Shown here in pieces: positions 47,693 to 61,039 of a DNA stretch of 64,000 nt. Origin of the DNA: Sisyra terminalis (Eukaryota > Arthropoda > Insecta > Neuroptera > Sisyridae); contig OY292274.1 of assembly GCA_958496175.1 (NCBI GenBank), positions 3,968,001-4,032,000 on the forward strand, written 5' to 3'. Each line of letters starts with the position of its first letter. Position 1 is the first letter of the stretch. Both the position numbers and the translations under genes were made by a program. The notes beneath the pieces are model-generated. The model searched no databases. It was given only the letters and a program-made list of their open reading frames with translations, and was not told the origin of the DNA.

Positions 47693-48438
47693 TATTCTTT
47701 TTTTTCTCAATCGCGAAAATGACGGTTGAAAACATACGAAAATTAACATTTTCAAAGATCGTGTTACGTTATTGTTGATATTTCGGAAAATTGTGCCCTT
47801 AGAAATACTAAAAGAAAGACTTAGAGAAAGTACTTAAAGTGACTAAATTTTTAGTAATTTTTCGTTTCAAATATTGAAGAATTTGACTGTTTATTATGAA
47901 GATATCAAAAACTTCGACAAATGTTAACTAACTATCAAAAATTAATTACAGAATGAAATTTAATTTCTTAGACATTGAAATTTTAATCATAAGTTATTTT
48001 GAGATTAAATAGATATCTAGTAATTTTTGTTGGGGCAATGAAAAATATAATGGTTACTTTTGAGTGGAAATAATAAAGTGATCTCGAGTATATGGGATTA
48101 AAAATTAAAATTTTAAAATATTTTAAATTTTTATGTACTTTTTCAATATCTTAAAGGATAAATAATTTCCTATTAAATTATTCATTTTCTATAAGTACGT
48201 ATATTTTGACATTAAACTTATTTTATTTATTTCCTCTTTAGGTGTTATGTCTTCATTACAGTCGCTTTCTTCAGCTTCAACGGGAGGACTGTTGACTGTT
48301 TGTGCATACTTGATTTATACAAGTCCCACAGGAATCAAACATATTGAAAATTCCAATATTTCAGTGCAGAAACTGAAACAAAATTATTTTTTCAAGAGAA
48401 CGTTTCTTTTCCGGTAACAAGAAGTAAACATCCATAAA

Positions 48439-48750
48439 TTGCCGTTAACAATATATAAATGCGCGTGCAACTGTATACCCGATATACCCTTTATAAAACA
48501 GTATGTAGCTAATGTTCGTTTGCCATTCGTTGCGTGGGAAATTTTTTTTACGCAAATGCGCCCCTTTCAAACAAGTATGTTTCTACCTGGAAGAGCGTTT
48601 GCATATATGAATAGCAGCAAAGTTATAGTGCAGAGCTTAAACTCCAAATCTAATGAAAGCTGGTGTTCATGCAGTATTTGTCAAAAATGGGCACATTTGG
48701 CATGTGTTGGGCTAAACACGATGATGGCAGTATCATCATCTGCGAACTAA
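48439..48750 (+). pseudogene. Zinc-knuckle fragment, possibly transposase-derived
   Basis: The end of this frame reads ESWCSCSICQKWAHLACVGL, a Cys-x-Cys-x2-Cys ... W-A-H-x2-C pattern like the C-terminal zinc fingers of pogo/Tigger-type and some other insect transposases, or a degenerate PHD finger. The rest is unrecognisable and there is no neighbouring DDE domain. It is treated as a relic. Confidence 0.3.
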
Positions 48751-49825
48751 GCCAAGTATGCTATTGCGCCCCAGGCTCATTTCCCATTGTGCCCCAGAGG
48801 GTGGGGCAGAATAGTAAATTTCCATTTATTTTTGAAACCTAAATTTTTAATATCAATTATTAATTCAAATCAATTAAACCTTTTTTTATTTGTGAAGAAT
48901 GAATTAAATAAATATATAAATTACAAAACAATGAGATTGTTTCTTTAAATCTCTCGTAAATTGTAATTAAAACTTAGGTACCCCGTTCCGTCCCAGGTTC
49001 TCCATCGTAGTACAAAACCTAAAGTTGAATTTCTCACGTTGGTTGACGATATTAAAGTACGCGATTTTTCCTGCGAGTGTAACTATTGAAAAACGGGATA
49101 TTTATAAATATTTATAAATTTTTGTTCCAATAAAAGTAAAGAGTTATAAAATTGATGAAATTTTAGTATAAGTTAACACTTTCAAAGATCTATTCTTATT
49201 TTTTGCCAAAACGTACACATTTATCAAGAAATCAAAATTTTCGCAATATGTAGTACACGGAGATTTCTAGAGCGTTCTTATCTCAAGAAAAAAAAAAAAC
49301 AAAAGTGCTTTTGACATTAATTTCCAGCCAAACTTTGGCATTTATGAAAAATTATTAAAGAGTATTTTTTTTAAGAAATTTCCTTCGCTTTTATTTCTAT
49401 AATGACTATTTTATTTGTATCTAGCACGGTTCAAAAGTAACAATGAAGAATGTATTTTTTTTTTTTTGGAACAGGTAATTTTGAAACGGCACTATATTAT
49501 TTATAAATAAATAAAATAAATAGCTTCAACTTTGTTTTTGGTGAGTTCATATACGAACGTCTGTACTAATACAAGAAAGCCAAGTTTTGAGGATATCGAA
49601 GAGAGAAACACTCCTTTTATCAACGTGAAGAATATACAACAAGAAAACGTGACCCAATTCAAATATTTAAAAAGAATCATCATCAAAGAAAAAAAAATCC
49701 TTTGAAGAAATTAAATTAAATTTAACCACATGGTGAATGTAGCGATAAACAGAAAAAAATCGATCCTTTTATTTAAAAATCCCAAATATTCAATTTTATT
49801 TTTATTTAGTATCTATTCTGATATA

Positions 49826-50732
49826 AAAGATGTTTCAATAAGAGCGCAAGATTTCAGTGTTCAATAAATTTTCTGTAGCAAAGTATTGAAATATTTATTG
49901 ATTTAGAAAACATACATTTGGGATTTATGTATAAAACATTTTTTTCTTATTGGCCGCCACGGGTTTCCAGGCATATGCGTACTCTTTTGACGAAATTTTC
50001 AATAACGTTATTGAATACATGTGGTGTTATTTCATTGATTCAGCATCTAATTTCAACTTTTAATGCTTCGATGGTTGCAGGTTTATTGGTTTTAACCTGT
50101 AACTTCAGATAATCCTACATCCAGAAATCTAAAGGCCTTAAATCGCAAGAGCGTGGAGGCCAATTCTGGTCACCAAATCGGGGAATGACACGACCAGGAG
50201 TAAACTCGTGCAAGATCGTCAATGTTTCACGGGTGATATGGTGTGTGGCATCGTCCTGCTGAAACCACATGTCGTCAAAATTAATAGCTTCCAAATGAGG
50301 CATAAGAAACTGTTATCATATCACGATAACATTCGCCATTCACCGTTATTGCATTATCTTTTTCGTTTTCGAAGAAAAACAGTTTTATTATTTCTCCAGA
50401 CCATAATGCATACCAAACAGTGATGGACACCCATTGTGGATGCATTGCTTTCCGATGAATCATTCGTGGATTTTCTAAGCCCCAAATGCGACTGTTTTCC
50501 CGGTGAAAATGGGCCTTATCACTGAAAATGATTTTGTTTGCAAAATCAGCAGGTTGCTCAAGAATTCAATTGGTGAATTCTCTATACTGTTCATGGTCTA
50601 CTATTTCATGTTTACTAACTCCTATCTGTCAACTTTAGATTTGTGTCGTCATAATCATGTGACATTATGACCAATTATGACTATCAAAAATAGCGCGCAA
50701 TTCAAATCTTGCGCTCTTATTGAAACACCCTT
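49826..50732 (-). mobile_element. Internally deleted mariner-like transposon
   Basis: Terminal inverted repeats share TGTTTCAATAAGAGCGCAAG, with TA immediately outside at 49824-49825 and 50733-50734. The 907-bp length is short for a 1.3-kb mariner. The 5' part of the transposase gene, including the helix-turn-helix, is gone. Confidence 0.9.
49930..50580 (-). pseudogene. Mariner transposase fragment, frameshifted
   Basis: Readable pieces are IFSDKAHFHRENSRIW, HPQWVSITVWYALWSG, DDMWFQQDDATHH and GDQNWPPRSCDLRPLDF, the DDE core of insect mariner transposases. A frameshift separates the piece ending near 50281 from the next, and stops interrupt the C-terminus. From the QD aspartate there are 36 residues to the D of SCD and 41 to the D of PLD. 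Confidence 0.88.
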
Positions 50733-50734
50733 TA

Positions 50735-52748
50735 GTTCAAATTTTGTATGTTATAGTTTTCAATAAATGCATATATTTTATAAAATATAGAAGCAAGTAT
50801 TGCCTTGGGGAAAAATATAAAATAAGTAATAAAATTTGTACGTTTTATTTCCAATAAAGAAAGTTGAAGAAAAACTATAAGAAACATAGTTCCTGGTGAG
50901 AGTCCTTTGACCTACTCATCGTGTTTTTCTATTTAGAATTTATCTAAATATATGTGTAATATTTTTAAAGGAAACAAAAATATTATTCAACAGTATTATG
51001 ATTACAATTACACTGTTCTATGAAATTCATCAGCGCAAACATCCTCTCTACATTATTATGGATTATTATAAAAGCAGGAATAAAGTTATTATATTGAAAT
51101 ATTCCAGGATGCTTTTATCTTTGAAATTCATAATAGGAAATACTCTAAGTACTCGATAGAAGAAACGGAGATAGCAAGTTGATATTCGTGCACTGAGATG
51201 AAAGGTTAGTTCTCGTTGCAGAAAATACATCTTTTGTATTTTCGTATATAGAATTGAAATTATAGAGATATGGTGGATTTACCTGGTGATGGGCATTGAA
51301 TTTATTTCAATGGAACTATATTTGCAGTGACCTGAATGATATCATATATTGTCCTATGAAATAATAATAAAAAAAAGTTTTTTGTGATTACATTTTTGAA
51401 ATGATGACTTGCTCTACTATTCATTCTATGAATATTATTTTACTATGATAAAAAATGATGATGAAAATGTAAAAATCTTTTGTCAGTGACTTTTCATTTA
51501 TTCATTTTTGTCAATGCAAATCCCAGAAGATCTAATAAAATAAGAACTCGGATTTGAAAAGAGATTTTCATTAGTCAAAATGTTAATGGTAATTTTTGAT
51601 GTTTCTGTGAATGTATAGGTGGAAGATTGATGTCGAGATGAAAGGTAAAATTGATATTTTTGCATAATATTCCATTTTAATTTATTATTCAATCACAATA
51701 TTTTGCTGCAAAATATTTCAAATCCATATCTTCCTTTTTTATTTGATCTGTCCAGCATTCCTTCCGCATCATTCAATAGGAAACCCTTTTTGGTTGACGC
51801 TGATTTTTTCATCATAGTCTAGCTTTTTAACATTTCTACGTTTATAAATCAACAGTTCAAGAGTCGATTTTCCAATTAGGAGAAACGTTTTCGAAAAATT
51901 TAGTCGATAATTTTTGTAAATATTCACTTTAACCAACTGCATTGTGAAATGTGTTCTTTACAGTATCGATTTTATAAAAAAGGTATCTAAAATTTATCCA
52001 CTTGCATTCTATAGATACCAAAATAAAATGAGGTTTTAAGTATTATGTAATAGATTTTTTCTCGATAAAACTATTAATTTAATAAGAAAAATAAAATACA
52101 TATCTGTATAAATCATTTACTACGATATTGGTGAAATTATTTCGGTGACATATCGAAAGACCCCGGATTGATTATCGTGGAGGAATAGGTAGCTTAGTGA
52201 AAAGCTAAAAATACCAAAATCGATTTAACAATCATTCCACCTATTTGGCTGTCTCACTTGTCAACAATGGTTACGAAATGCAGAAATTGAATCGGTTTTT
52301 CTTCTTAAGCTGCCATTAAGTCGATATCACCTACATGTATCATCAGTAAGTGGTAATTTCTCCAACGTGCACGTCCAATTGATCCTCTTATTGTCCCCGA
52401 AAAGATTGGGAAATAAATTCCCAAAAAAAAAATCCTTTCCTCACAAAAGTGTGCTAAATTTTAGCTCAATTGAATAGGAGAAATTTAGCTAATTTCAATT
52501 ATGGTCTAGAAAAAAGGTTTCATATTAAAGAGTTAGAGATATCAGGATATTTTACAGTATTTCATACAAACATGAAAAAAAATTTTTTTTTGGTCTAGGT
52601 CCAAGAATTCATAAGCGTATTTTCATGTATCTTTTTCCGTGTTATAACCCCTTATTGCTTTACCTGTACACCCGTTTTTTCCTTCATCAATTAATATCTG
52701 CGAGTTCGATTTGAATCATTCTTTTATTAAGTAGATAAATTATTCTTG
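50735..52748 (-). other. Neurexin upstream intron, unassigned
   Basis: AT-rich sequence in which I see no exon, transposase fragment or long inverted repeat. Confidence 0.4.
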
Positions 52749-54625
52749 ACTAGCTGATCCCCGCGACTTCGTCTGCGTAACGTAGGTGTAGATTATATTT
52801 TCTTTTTAGATTTGCTATTTGTAATGGTATATGAAAATTTTTTATTTTTCTTATTTCTTTTACGAAAAACATAATCATACTTAAAAACCCTATTTTGTCG
52901 ACTTTAAGAAGACACATTTAATATACTGTTGCTTAGAGAAGAATAGTTATTGGTAATGATCAATTGATTTTAAAAAAATATTTATAAATATCTACAAACA
53001 GTATGGTCTATTGCCTATACCTACGGTTGGTACCGTGAACCAAATAATCCGTAAATCAATCAGGATCTATACAGAAAAGAAAATATCGAATAATTCAATA
53101 AAGTTGGTCATAATTATGACTTAAAACATTAAAAAGTAAAGGGTCTAGATTTAGAATATTAGTAGAAATCCCATTTCATTGTCTCGACTCCCGAATGAAC
53201 CTTTTTCTCAAAACTATTACACTACTGCAATGTACAAAACTACCGCGAAATTAAAATTTGTTCAATTGCACGAAATCTAGTTCCTCCATAATCAAGTATA
53301 ACCAGTGTGTATCTATGCACTTATTATTAAAATATCTGAATTTCAACTATATAATTAAACCATTTTCTTTAGGTTCGCCGAATTTCTCGCTACTCGATAT
53401 TCGCTCACTAATGTGTTTATTTGTGAATACGTATTACGGATTTTCAGGTTTACAATATTTAAAAGCCGAAAAATTTAATGCCCACTTATATTTTAACCAT
53501 TTTTAGATATATCTATCAAAGTTTAAATTTTTGAACAGACCTTAAGTTTTTATTTCTAATATTAAACCAACTTTGTTTTATAATAAAAGATATTTACGTT
53601 TCGTTTATAACGATACTGTGACTATGAAATTTGAAATTTCTATTGTTTATTAGATGTTATGCCATACAAACTTTGCCATCATTTTTCACTCTTTTAGAGG
53701 AGGAATTATCAAAAAACTATTTCTTATTATATATGTGCATCGTATAAGAAAAACACTTTCCAAATTTCATCGACACAAATATGTATTTATACTGAAAAAT
53801 ACAATGTAAAAGGAAAAAATAATGACCTTTATTTTGATTATCATGACTAAAATGCAATTCGATTTCGCTCATTTGAACGTTGCACATACAAAATTGTAGG
53901 AAATAGGTGGAAAGCGTGGAAATAAATTCGAATATTTTATTTATTTCCAATAACAATTTTTGGTTTTCAAATTGTTCTAAATATTGAAGAAAAGTTAGTT
54001 TGGAAGAATTTATATTTTAATTAATAATGAAATATATGACAAAAAATTGCTCCCTTAATGCTTTTCAGCAGAATATATAATTGCTCCAGGTCACAATCAT
54101 TGGTTCATAAAAATTAAATTTTAAAAAGTTTGATTGTTGAGAAACAAACAAAAATTAAAAACTGCCTCTTTGGTATTTGGTATAAGTACCTACTACATAA
54201 ACTTTCATACTAATTAAGTGAAATGACGCTATTTAAAATGCTGTTATTGAAATGATATAACAAAAACAGAAACTTATTATAAATTTATTATTTATCTATT
54301 ATTTACACTTATTAAATTCAAAATTTCGATTGTTGATTGTTCAATTGCAACAATACTTTATTTTGCGAAAATAAAAGATTTTTTATATCTTAAATAAAAG
54401 TAGCCTTAGTTACTCCTTATTACATCAGCTACCTGCCAATAAAAGTCCCATCAAAATCGGTTCAGCCATTTCAGAGATTAGCCGGAACAAACAGATAGAC
54501 AGACAAAAATTTAAAAAAAATGTTATTTTGGTGTATGTATCTTATACACTCATATATGCATGTAGTAAAAAGCGTTTATTTCAATACTACAAACAGACAC
54601 TCCAATTTTATTTATATGTATAGAT
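52749..54625 (+). repeat. Interspersed repeat family R1, copy A (longest)
   Basis: It begins CTAGCTGATCCCCGCGACTT, as copy D does. It ends with CAAACAGACACTCCAATTTT and TATTTATATGTATAGAT, after a TTCAGCCATTTCAGAGATTA block. Copies B and C share long internal stretches. There is no intact reverse transcriptase or transposase frame, so the copy is non-autonomous or dead. Confidence 0.65.
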
Positions 54626-56294
54626 GGCTTAAGTATACGTTTGGATTTGATACCCATTATAAAATTTTAGCGAAAAAAGTCCAGAATTATAGATTGAAAA
54701 TGATAAACTTTTAGCTACTTCTTTTAAAATAATTTATAAACCTTTTTCTCGACCATCAATCAGAAATAGTTATGACCTATCACTTGAATATGTCCGTCGT
54801 GGATATCGGTTTTTAACAATGTTGGTTCTAAAAATTGAAAAAATATAATATAATATTTAAAGAAAAGGATATATCATAGAAATATTAATTAAAACTACTG
54901 TTATTTTCGAGGACCTAACAGTGTCATGTACTATCACAATCAACTTTAATTAAAGTTCTTGTCTTGTCAAATGACAAATATAATGTACTGCTGCAAACAA
55001 CGTCTGTTACGTTAGTCGGTGAAACTTGCATTTTAAGTGAAACTAATTACATTTGCAACGTACATAACACAAACTCTGACATCTAAAAGCACATCCATTA
55101 CATTTTTTTAAATTTAATTAAAGTAACGAATATGATTTGCATATGAATTGATTTATGATTTGTTCGAAAAATCAGTTAAATGACACAATACTCTGTTCTG
55201 GTTGCAAGATAATTATATACGGAGTGTTATGTAAAGGAATTGTTTGGACATGACATTGTCACACGATAAATCATTGATGATTTCCGACGCCGGAAAACGA
55301 GAACAAAATAGTACAAATAAGATGTAAGTCGTAGGATAAAAGAACCAAGAATTAAAAGTACTAAAATGTTTTGGTAGTTTATTTTGATAATATAATAAAC
55401 GAAAAATATTTGACTTATTTAACCAGCCTGAATACTTGTGATGTAAAATGAGCTTTTAAAGATAGCCGCCAAATATTTATGATAAGAAACAAAATGAATG
55501 ATTTTCTGCTATTGTTGAAGATTCGATGATAGAAAGTTGACATCATAGTGAAATTGAACAACTGTTTGACAGCTTTATCATTATTTCCAAACTTTTTTTT
55601 GAATTCTACAAAAAGGTTAAATTACTTCAAGAGAAAAACATCAAAAAATTGATTGAACAATACAGTGAATAAGATAGTAAAGATACTACAATCTTAAATC
55701 GAAAGTGTCAAACAAAATCACAATTTGATAATTCCGATTCAATTTCTTTCAATTTTCATTAGCAATCTAATTCTTAATGAAACTTGTAAAATCAAACGTT
55801 GAAGAAAATATGAGGGAAAAATATTTTATATATATACTGATATATTAAATTCGTATGTTTGTCTGTACATTTCTATTTTGAACCCAATTTTAGGGTAAAT
55901 ATTTGTTTCAAGAAACCATTATTCCAAATTTAACATTTTTAAAATTTTTGTCTGTCTGTCTGTGTGTCCCGAATTAACTAAAGAACGGAACAACCGAATT
56001 TAATGAAATTTGGTATTAAGACACAACACAATTACCCACTCACATTAGGCTACTTATTATTCCTTAAAAATAATAAGGGAAGGTATCTTCTACGTAAAAA
56101 CTGAGGGATAAAAAACAAATTTTACACTTTAGACAGGCGAGGTATATATCGTTGGAATAATATTGAAAGATTGAAAATATTTTTTATTAATATTTTAAGT
56201 TGAACTAATAACTAGACCACTTAATTCAATTTACTGTACGAAAAATCGTTTCTTTGAAATATAACCGTTTTTATATGTAATAAAAAAATTCTTG

Positions 56295-56450
56295 GTATAT
56301 TAATAGCGCATTGATTTACGTATCTTACATTCTGGTGCTTATAATTAAAGAGACGTGGGTTCAAATCTTACAGAAAACTTTTTTTTTATATCTGATGCTC
56401 CTAATTAAAGATCTGTGGGTTCAAATCTTTTGATAATCTTTTTTTTTCTT
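56295..56450 (+). repeat. tRNA-derived SINE relic with duplicated B-box unit
   Basis: A tRNA-like stretch (TAGCGCATTGATTTACG then GTGGGTTCAAATCTTAC) is followed by a second 60-base unit with CTGTGGGTTCAAATCTT. The two units, 56331-56390 and 56391-56450, are tandem. B-box sequences are near consensus, but the A-box is weak and no complete tRNA forms. Confidence 0.45.
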
Positions 56451-56689
56451 ACAAAATTGTTATAAATAGACCCTGAGGGATGCTCAATAAGAAAATATTG
56501 ACGAAAAAAGTAGTAGTAATAAAAGTAATAAAGCTTATAGTAACTATGTCTTGAAGATCGTGTATTAAATCGTATATACCCCCTCTGACTGATGAAATTT
56601 TAATATTCAATGTATTCTTTATAAGAAGTAGATATTTGATAAGATTTTTTTTTTGAAAATTTCTACCTTAAAAGAGTGAAATGCGGTGA

Positions 56690-58225
56690 CTAAGTTTGTG
56701 TGAGATAATGTAGAGTTAATCAACAATTGAAATTTTAAATTTAATAATCAAAGTTCTGTTAAAGATGAAAAATTATTGTCGCTTAATATAAAACCAAGTT
56801 CATCTATATTTACAATTAGAAATAAATCCTTAATTTCCTTAAGTAGTATTAAAGTTTAATATGTAGTACTTACACTAAATAGGCGAATTTTAATTTTTGT
56901 TCGTTTTTCAACAAACAAACTATTTAAAACCTAATTTTTTTATGAACCAATGATTGGGACCTGGAGCAATTATAAAGTCTGCTGAAAAGCATTAAGGGAG
57001 CAATTTTTTGTCATATATTTCATTATCAATTGAAATATAAAATCTTCCATGCTTACTTTTCATCGATATTTAGAACAATTTGAAAACCAAATATTATTAT
57101 TGAAAATAAATAAAATATTCGAATTTATTTCCACGCTATTTCACCAATTTTGTATGTACAACGTTCAAATGTGCGAAATCGAATAGTTTTTAAGGTATAA
57201 TAATCAAACTAAAAAAGATCATAGTTTTTTCGATTTACATTGTATTTTCATATATAAGTGTACGCTTATGTCGATGAAATTTGAAATGTGTTTTCTTTAT
57301 ACGATGCAGATATATAATAAGAAAGGGTTTTTTAAAATTCATACCTGAAAAGAGTGAAAATGGTGGGGATAATGACCAATACAAAAATTTAAGATGAGCT
57401 TAAAAATTTAAATTCTGATAGATATATCTGAAAAAGGTTAAGTTAAGTTTTTTAATGAGCAATAAGTTTTTCGACTTTCACATATTTTTAACTTGAAAAT
57501 CCCAAATACGTATTCACAAATAAATACATTAATAAGCGAGTACCCCCTGAAATTTGGGGAACTAAAAGAAAATATCGACATTTTTGTGAACTAAAGTTAG
57601 TAACTTCTACACATAGAGAAAAAATAATAATTTAAAAGAGGGGGGTGTTTTGAATGTGTCATAGATGGTAAGTGAAAATGATAAAAGAAACTCAAAAGGC
57701 TCTTACAGAGCTAAAGGCATACGCCTAATCGTGTATGGTGTACTCGAGACTATCCAATATGGTTTAATTGTAGAGTTGATATTCAGATATTTTAATAACA
57801 AGTATATGGTTACACAATGGTTATACTTGATTATGGAGGAACTGGGTTTCATGCAATTGTACAAATTTCAATTTCGCAGTAGTGTTGTATATTGCAGTAG
57901 TGTAATAGTTTTGGGAAAAAGGTTCATTCGGGAATCTAGACAGTGAGATAGGATTCCTACTAATATTCCAAATTTAGTCCCTTAACTTCTGTTCTTTTGA
58001 CGCGAATATTTTGAATACTCATGACAATTTTTAGTCATAATTAAAACTGACTATATTGAACTTGACGATATTTTTATTAATATTAGTGTAATATTAATAT
58101 TAATGTTTAGATGCTAATTGATTTACGGATTATTTGGTCCACGGCAGGTACACCTATCGTAAGTATAAGCAATAGACCATACTCTTATCAGATGTTAATA
58201 TATATTTTTTGATTTTTTAACTGGA
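56690..58225 (-). repeat. Interspersed repeat family R1, copy B (inverted)
   Basis: Read on the minus strand, this copy follows copy A from ACCAAATAATCCGTAAATCA through GTGAATACGTATTTGGGA-like and TTTCACTCTTTT blocks. It lacks the CTAGCTGATCCCC start, so it is truncated at its 5' end. An open frame at 57665-57946 is antisense within the repeat and not a gene. Confidence 0.6.
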
Positions 58226-58422
58226 CCAAAAATTTTCGACGGAATTTAATGCTCTACAAAAAACGTTCTTTTTACGTTTTTACATAAAATCACTTTTTTA
58301 AAAGTTATTCAATTATTGTTTTTTTCGTTGTTGAACCAATTTTGAAAGAGTGATTTTATGTAAAAATGTTAAGAGAACTTTTTTATAGAGCTTTTAATTT
58401 CCTTCAAGAATTTATATTGTTC

Positions 58423-58427
<5 letters not shown>

Positions 58428-58457
<30 letters not shown>
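58428..58457. repeat. (TA)n microsatellite
   Basis: About 15 uninterrupted TA units, a simple repeat prone to slippage. Confidence 0.9.
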
Positions 58458-58460
<3 letters not shown>

Positions 58461-60468
58461 TTGTTCGTTAGTTACAAAATTCCGAAATAAAGAAGACAAA
58501 TTTAAAAATTATATCAATGTTTAAAGCTTGATTATTCAGAAACAGTGTGTCTGGCGAAAATTTTCAAAAAGACGTTTTTTGTAGAAAATTTAATTTTCTA
58601 AGAATATTTGTGCAGATTATTTTTTTTACCTTGATTGTTTAACAGCATTGACGCAAAAATGAAAGCACAAATAAAAAATCGAAATTAAAGATGATAGACC
58701 CCTTAATATTAATATTAAGGGCTGAAACCTTCCCGATATTTTTTTTTGTCACCTTGAACAATATTTTCGATATACTTTTCAAAAAAAAAAAAAAATAGTT
58801 GATTTTTTTGGCCCAGTCTACAATTACAAAATTCGTCAAATTTTATAAACTATTTTATTAGTAGCAAACAAAAGTCAATCACCGTTTTGTAAAATTAATA
58901 AATGTTCCTTTTGCAATTCCAAAAATATATTCCTTTTTAAATATTAGTTCTTTGCAACATTTATTTCCTTTAACGTTATAATGGTTTGAGTAATTTTTAA
59001 TGACATAATATATTATAGACGAATTCCCTTGCTCTACTTTCCATTCATGTCGTGATGTCTCGAGATGATGTGACATCACATATTTATCTGTGTTCTAGTC
59101 CGACTACGTCCTAAATCCGTAAAGGAAATGTGATAGATCTTCAGGTCTTTTACAAAACCTAATCCACATGAAAATCCTTTTCATATTCAATATAAGTTGT
59201 AGTAGTAGTTCATATATGTCTATACTTATAAAAGAGCGAATATTTTTATACCAGAATAAAGAAGACTCTTTGCGATAAAATGATTTTCTACGATGTAGAG
59301 ATTGATAAAATTATAAAAGCTCTTTAATTTGATATCTTATTTTCTGATATTAAAGATATAAGAGAGAACGATTCTATTAAAATGTTACCTACGATTTCAA
59401 CCACATTTTTCTGTAAAATCTTACTCAACAAATTATTTCTATACAAAGAACTTATTGTGTTTTCATATGCTGCAACTTCGCGAATGAATCAGACTTGTAC
59501 TTTGGCACTTTTTATCACACAAAATGACTCTTTTCTGCGGAAGTCAGAAGTCTCTATATCATTTTAAACCATTTTAAAATCATTAAAAAAATCGCTAGTT
59601 CCATAGGTCGTTTATAGAAAATATTAAAGACAAATATAAGATCTAACAAAAAGACCAAATAATGATAATCGAGGCTTTAATTTAATTGGTTTAAAAGAAG
59701 AATTTCAGAAAGTTTATCAAGTGCAGCAATAAAACAGAATATTGGTTAATCTAATTTAAACGAATATAACATCACAAATGCGTTCAAATCGATTCCCACG
59801 TCTGATTTGATATCTGGTCATATGTAATGGACAGTTAAATGGATACCATACATGGTCATATATGGATTAAAGTGTCATTGTAAAGGGTAAACAATGTTAT
59901 TTATCGTTATTACAACATGGCGTAGTATTAGGTGTGTATGGAACATCCTTTTGCGTCCTGCTGGTCGTCGCTTATCCTGCAACTGGAAAATCTACATTGA
60001 ATTGATTCTAAATGGGTATAACCATGATATATTCCTCTTTTTATATGAGATTCAATTTTGCATATTCATAGCCGTAGAATTAAACGTCGTGTCGGCCCTC
60101 TCATTTACTCAAAATTATAATTGGATTACCTACGAACGAATATTTATGATGAATTTTGATAGATTTATATTTATTTTTCTTAAATTTCGGGCTTCAATTA
60201 TTTTACAAAGAAAACAATTCTTTACTAATTATGTTTAATGTTTTTGCACAAATTGTTTAAAAGCAAAATTATTTGAAAATAATTTTATAATGATTGCTAA
60301 AGTTAGTAATCTACGCTTTCCACAATTGTGAATTAGTATTTATTTTCTTGTTCTTAGAAGAAGAAATACATGAGCGATTTTTTTTTTGGAAAAAGACCCA
60401 GGGTTATAAGCATGGTGAATCAACTCCGAGAATATATTAATTAAATATTCTTAATATTTCTTTAATAT

Positions 60469-61030
60469 ACAGCCTCTGGCCATTAAATTAAGATCATTCT
60501 CATATTTTCTCAATTCCTTGAAACATGGTACTGTTTCATAAACAATCAAAGGTATCAAAAATTATAAATCCTCGTATTTTATTAGAATAAAGATTACTCA
60601 AACAATTGTGGTTAATCTTTATTAACTATCATCCTTACCATTTTTCTGGGAATCGTTTATAACAATGTCATGTTAAATATATCAATTAGCAATACTCTTG
60701 AAGATATCAGGTTTCAAAAAAAGTCTAAAATTGTCCTTTTTTTGCAAACAAAAGATTGATTATATCTCAGTTTTAATAAAAGTGCTCTCGAGAGCTTCTA
60801 TCAACTTGAAATTTTATTTATATAAAAAAAAAAAACATTATCGAAATGATTTGCCGTTGTATTAAACTCTATGTTAACAGAAATTCGGGTCTTCATTGAA
60901 AATAGAGGTGCTTTAACCAAATATTAGTTTCAATGACAAAATAAGTCAATTTTTTTCACAAATAAATATCAAATAAACATCAAAACACGTTTTTGAAATA
61001 TTTAATTAATTTTTAAGACAAAGTTTTCCA
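60469..61030 (+). mobile_element. Internally deleted relative of the Tc1-like element (MITE)
   Basis: The left end is CAGCCTCTGGCCATTAAATT after TA. Read inverted, it follows both ends of the 27405-29111 element but omits most of the transposase (shared CAAAAACGTGTTTTGATGTT, TTTGGTTAAAGCA, CGATAATTTT-type and AATGGTAAGGAT blocks). The last 80 or so bases expected at the right are replaced by another repeat starting near 61040. Confidence 0.8.
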
Positions 61031-61039
61031 CCAATCTTA

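Noticed and set aside
57665..57946. 93-codon open frame
   Set aside because: It is antisense within repeat copy B, and the corresponding part of copy A encodes nothing conserved.
59894..60238. 114-codon plus-strand open frame with hydrophobic stretches
   Set aside because: Phe/Ile runs are expected from AT-rich DNA; no family signature, splice context or neighbouring repeat gene supports it.
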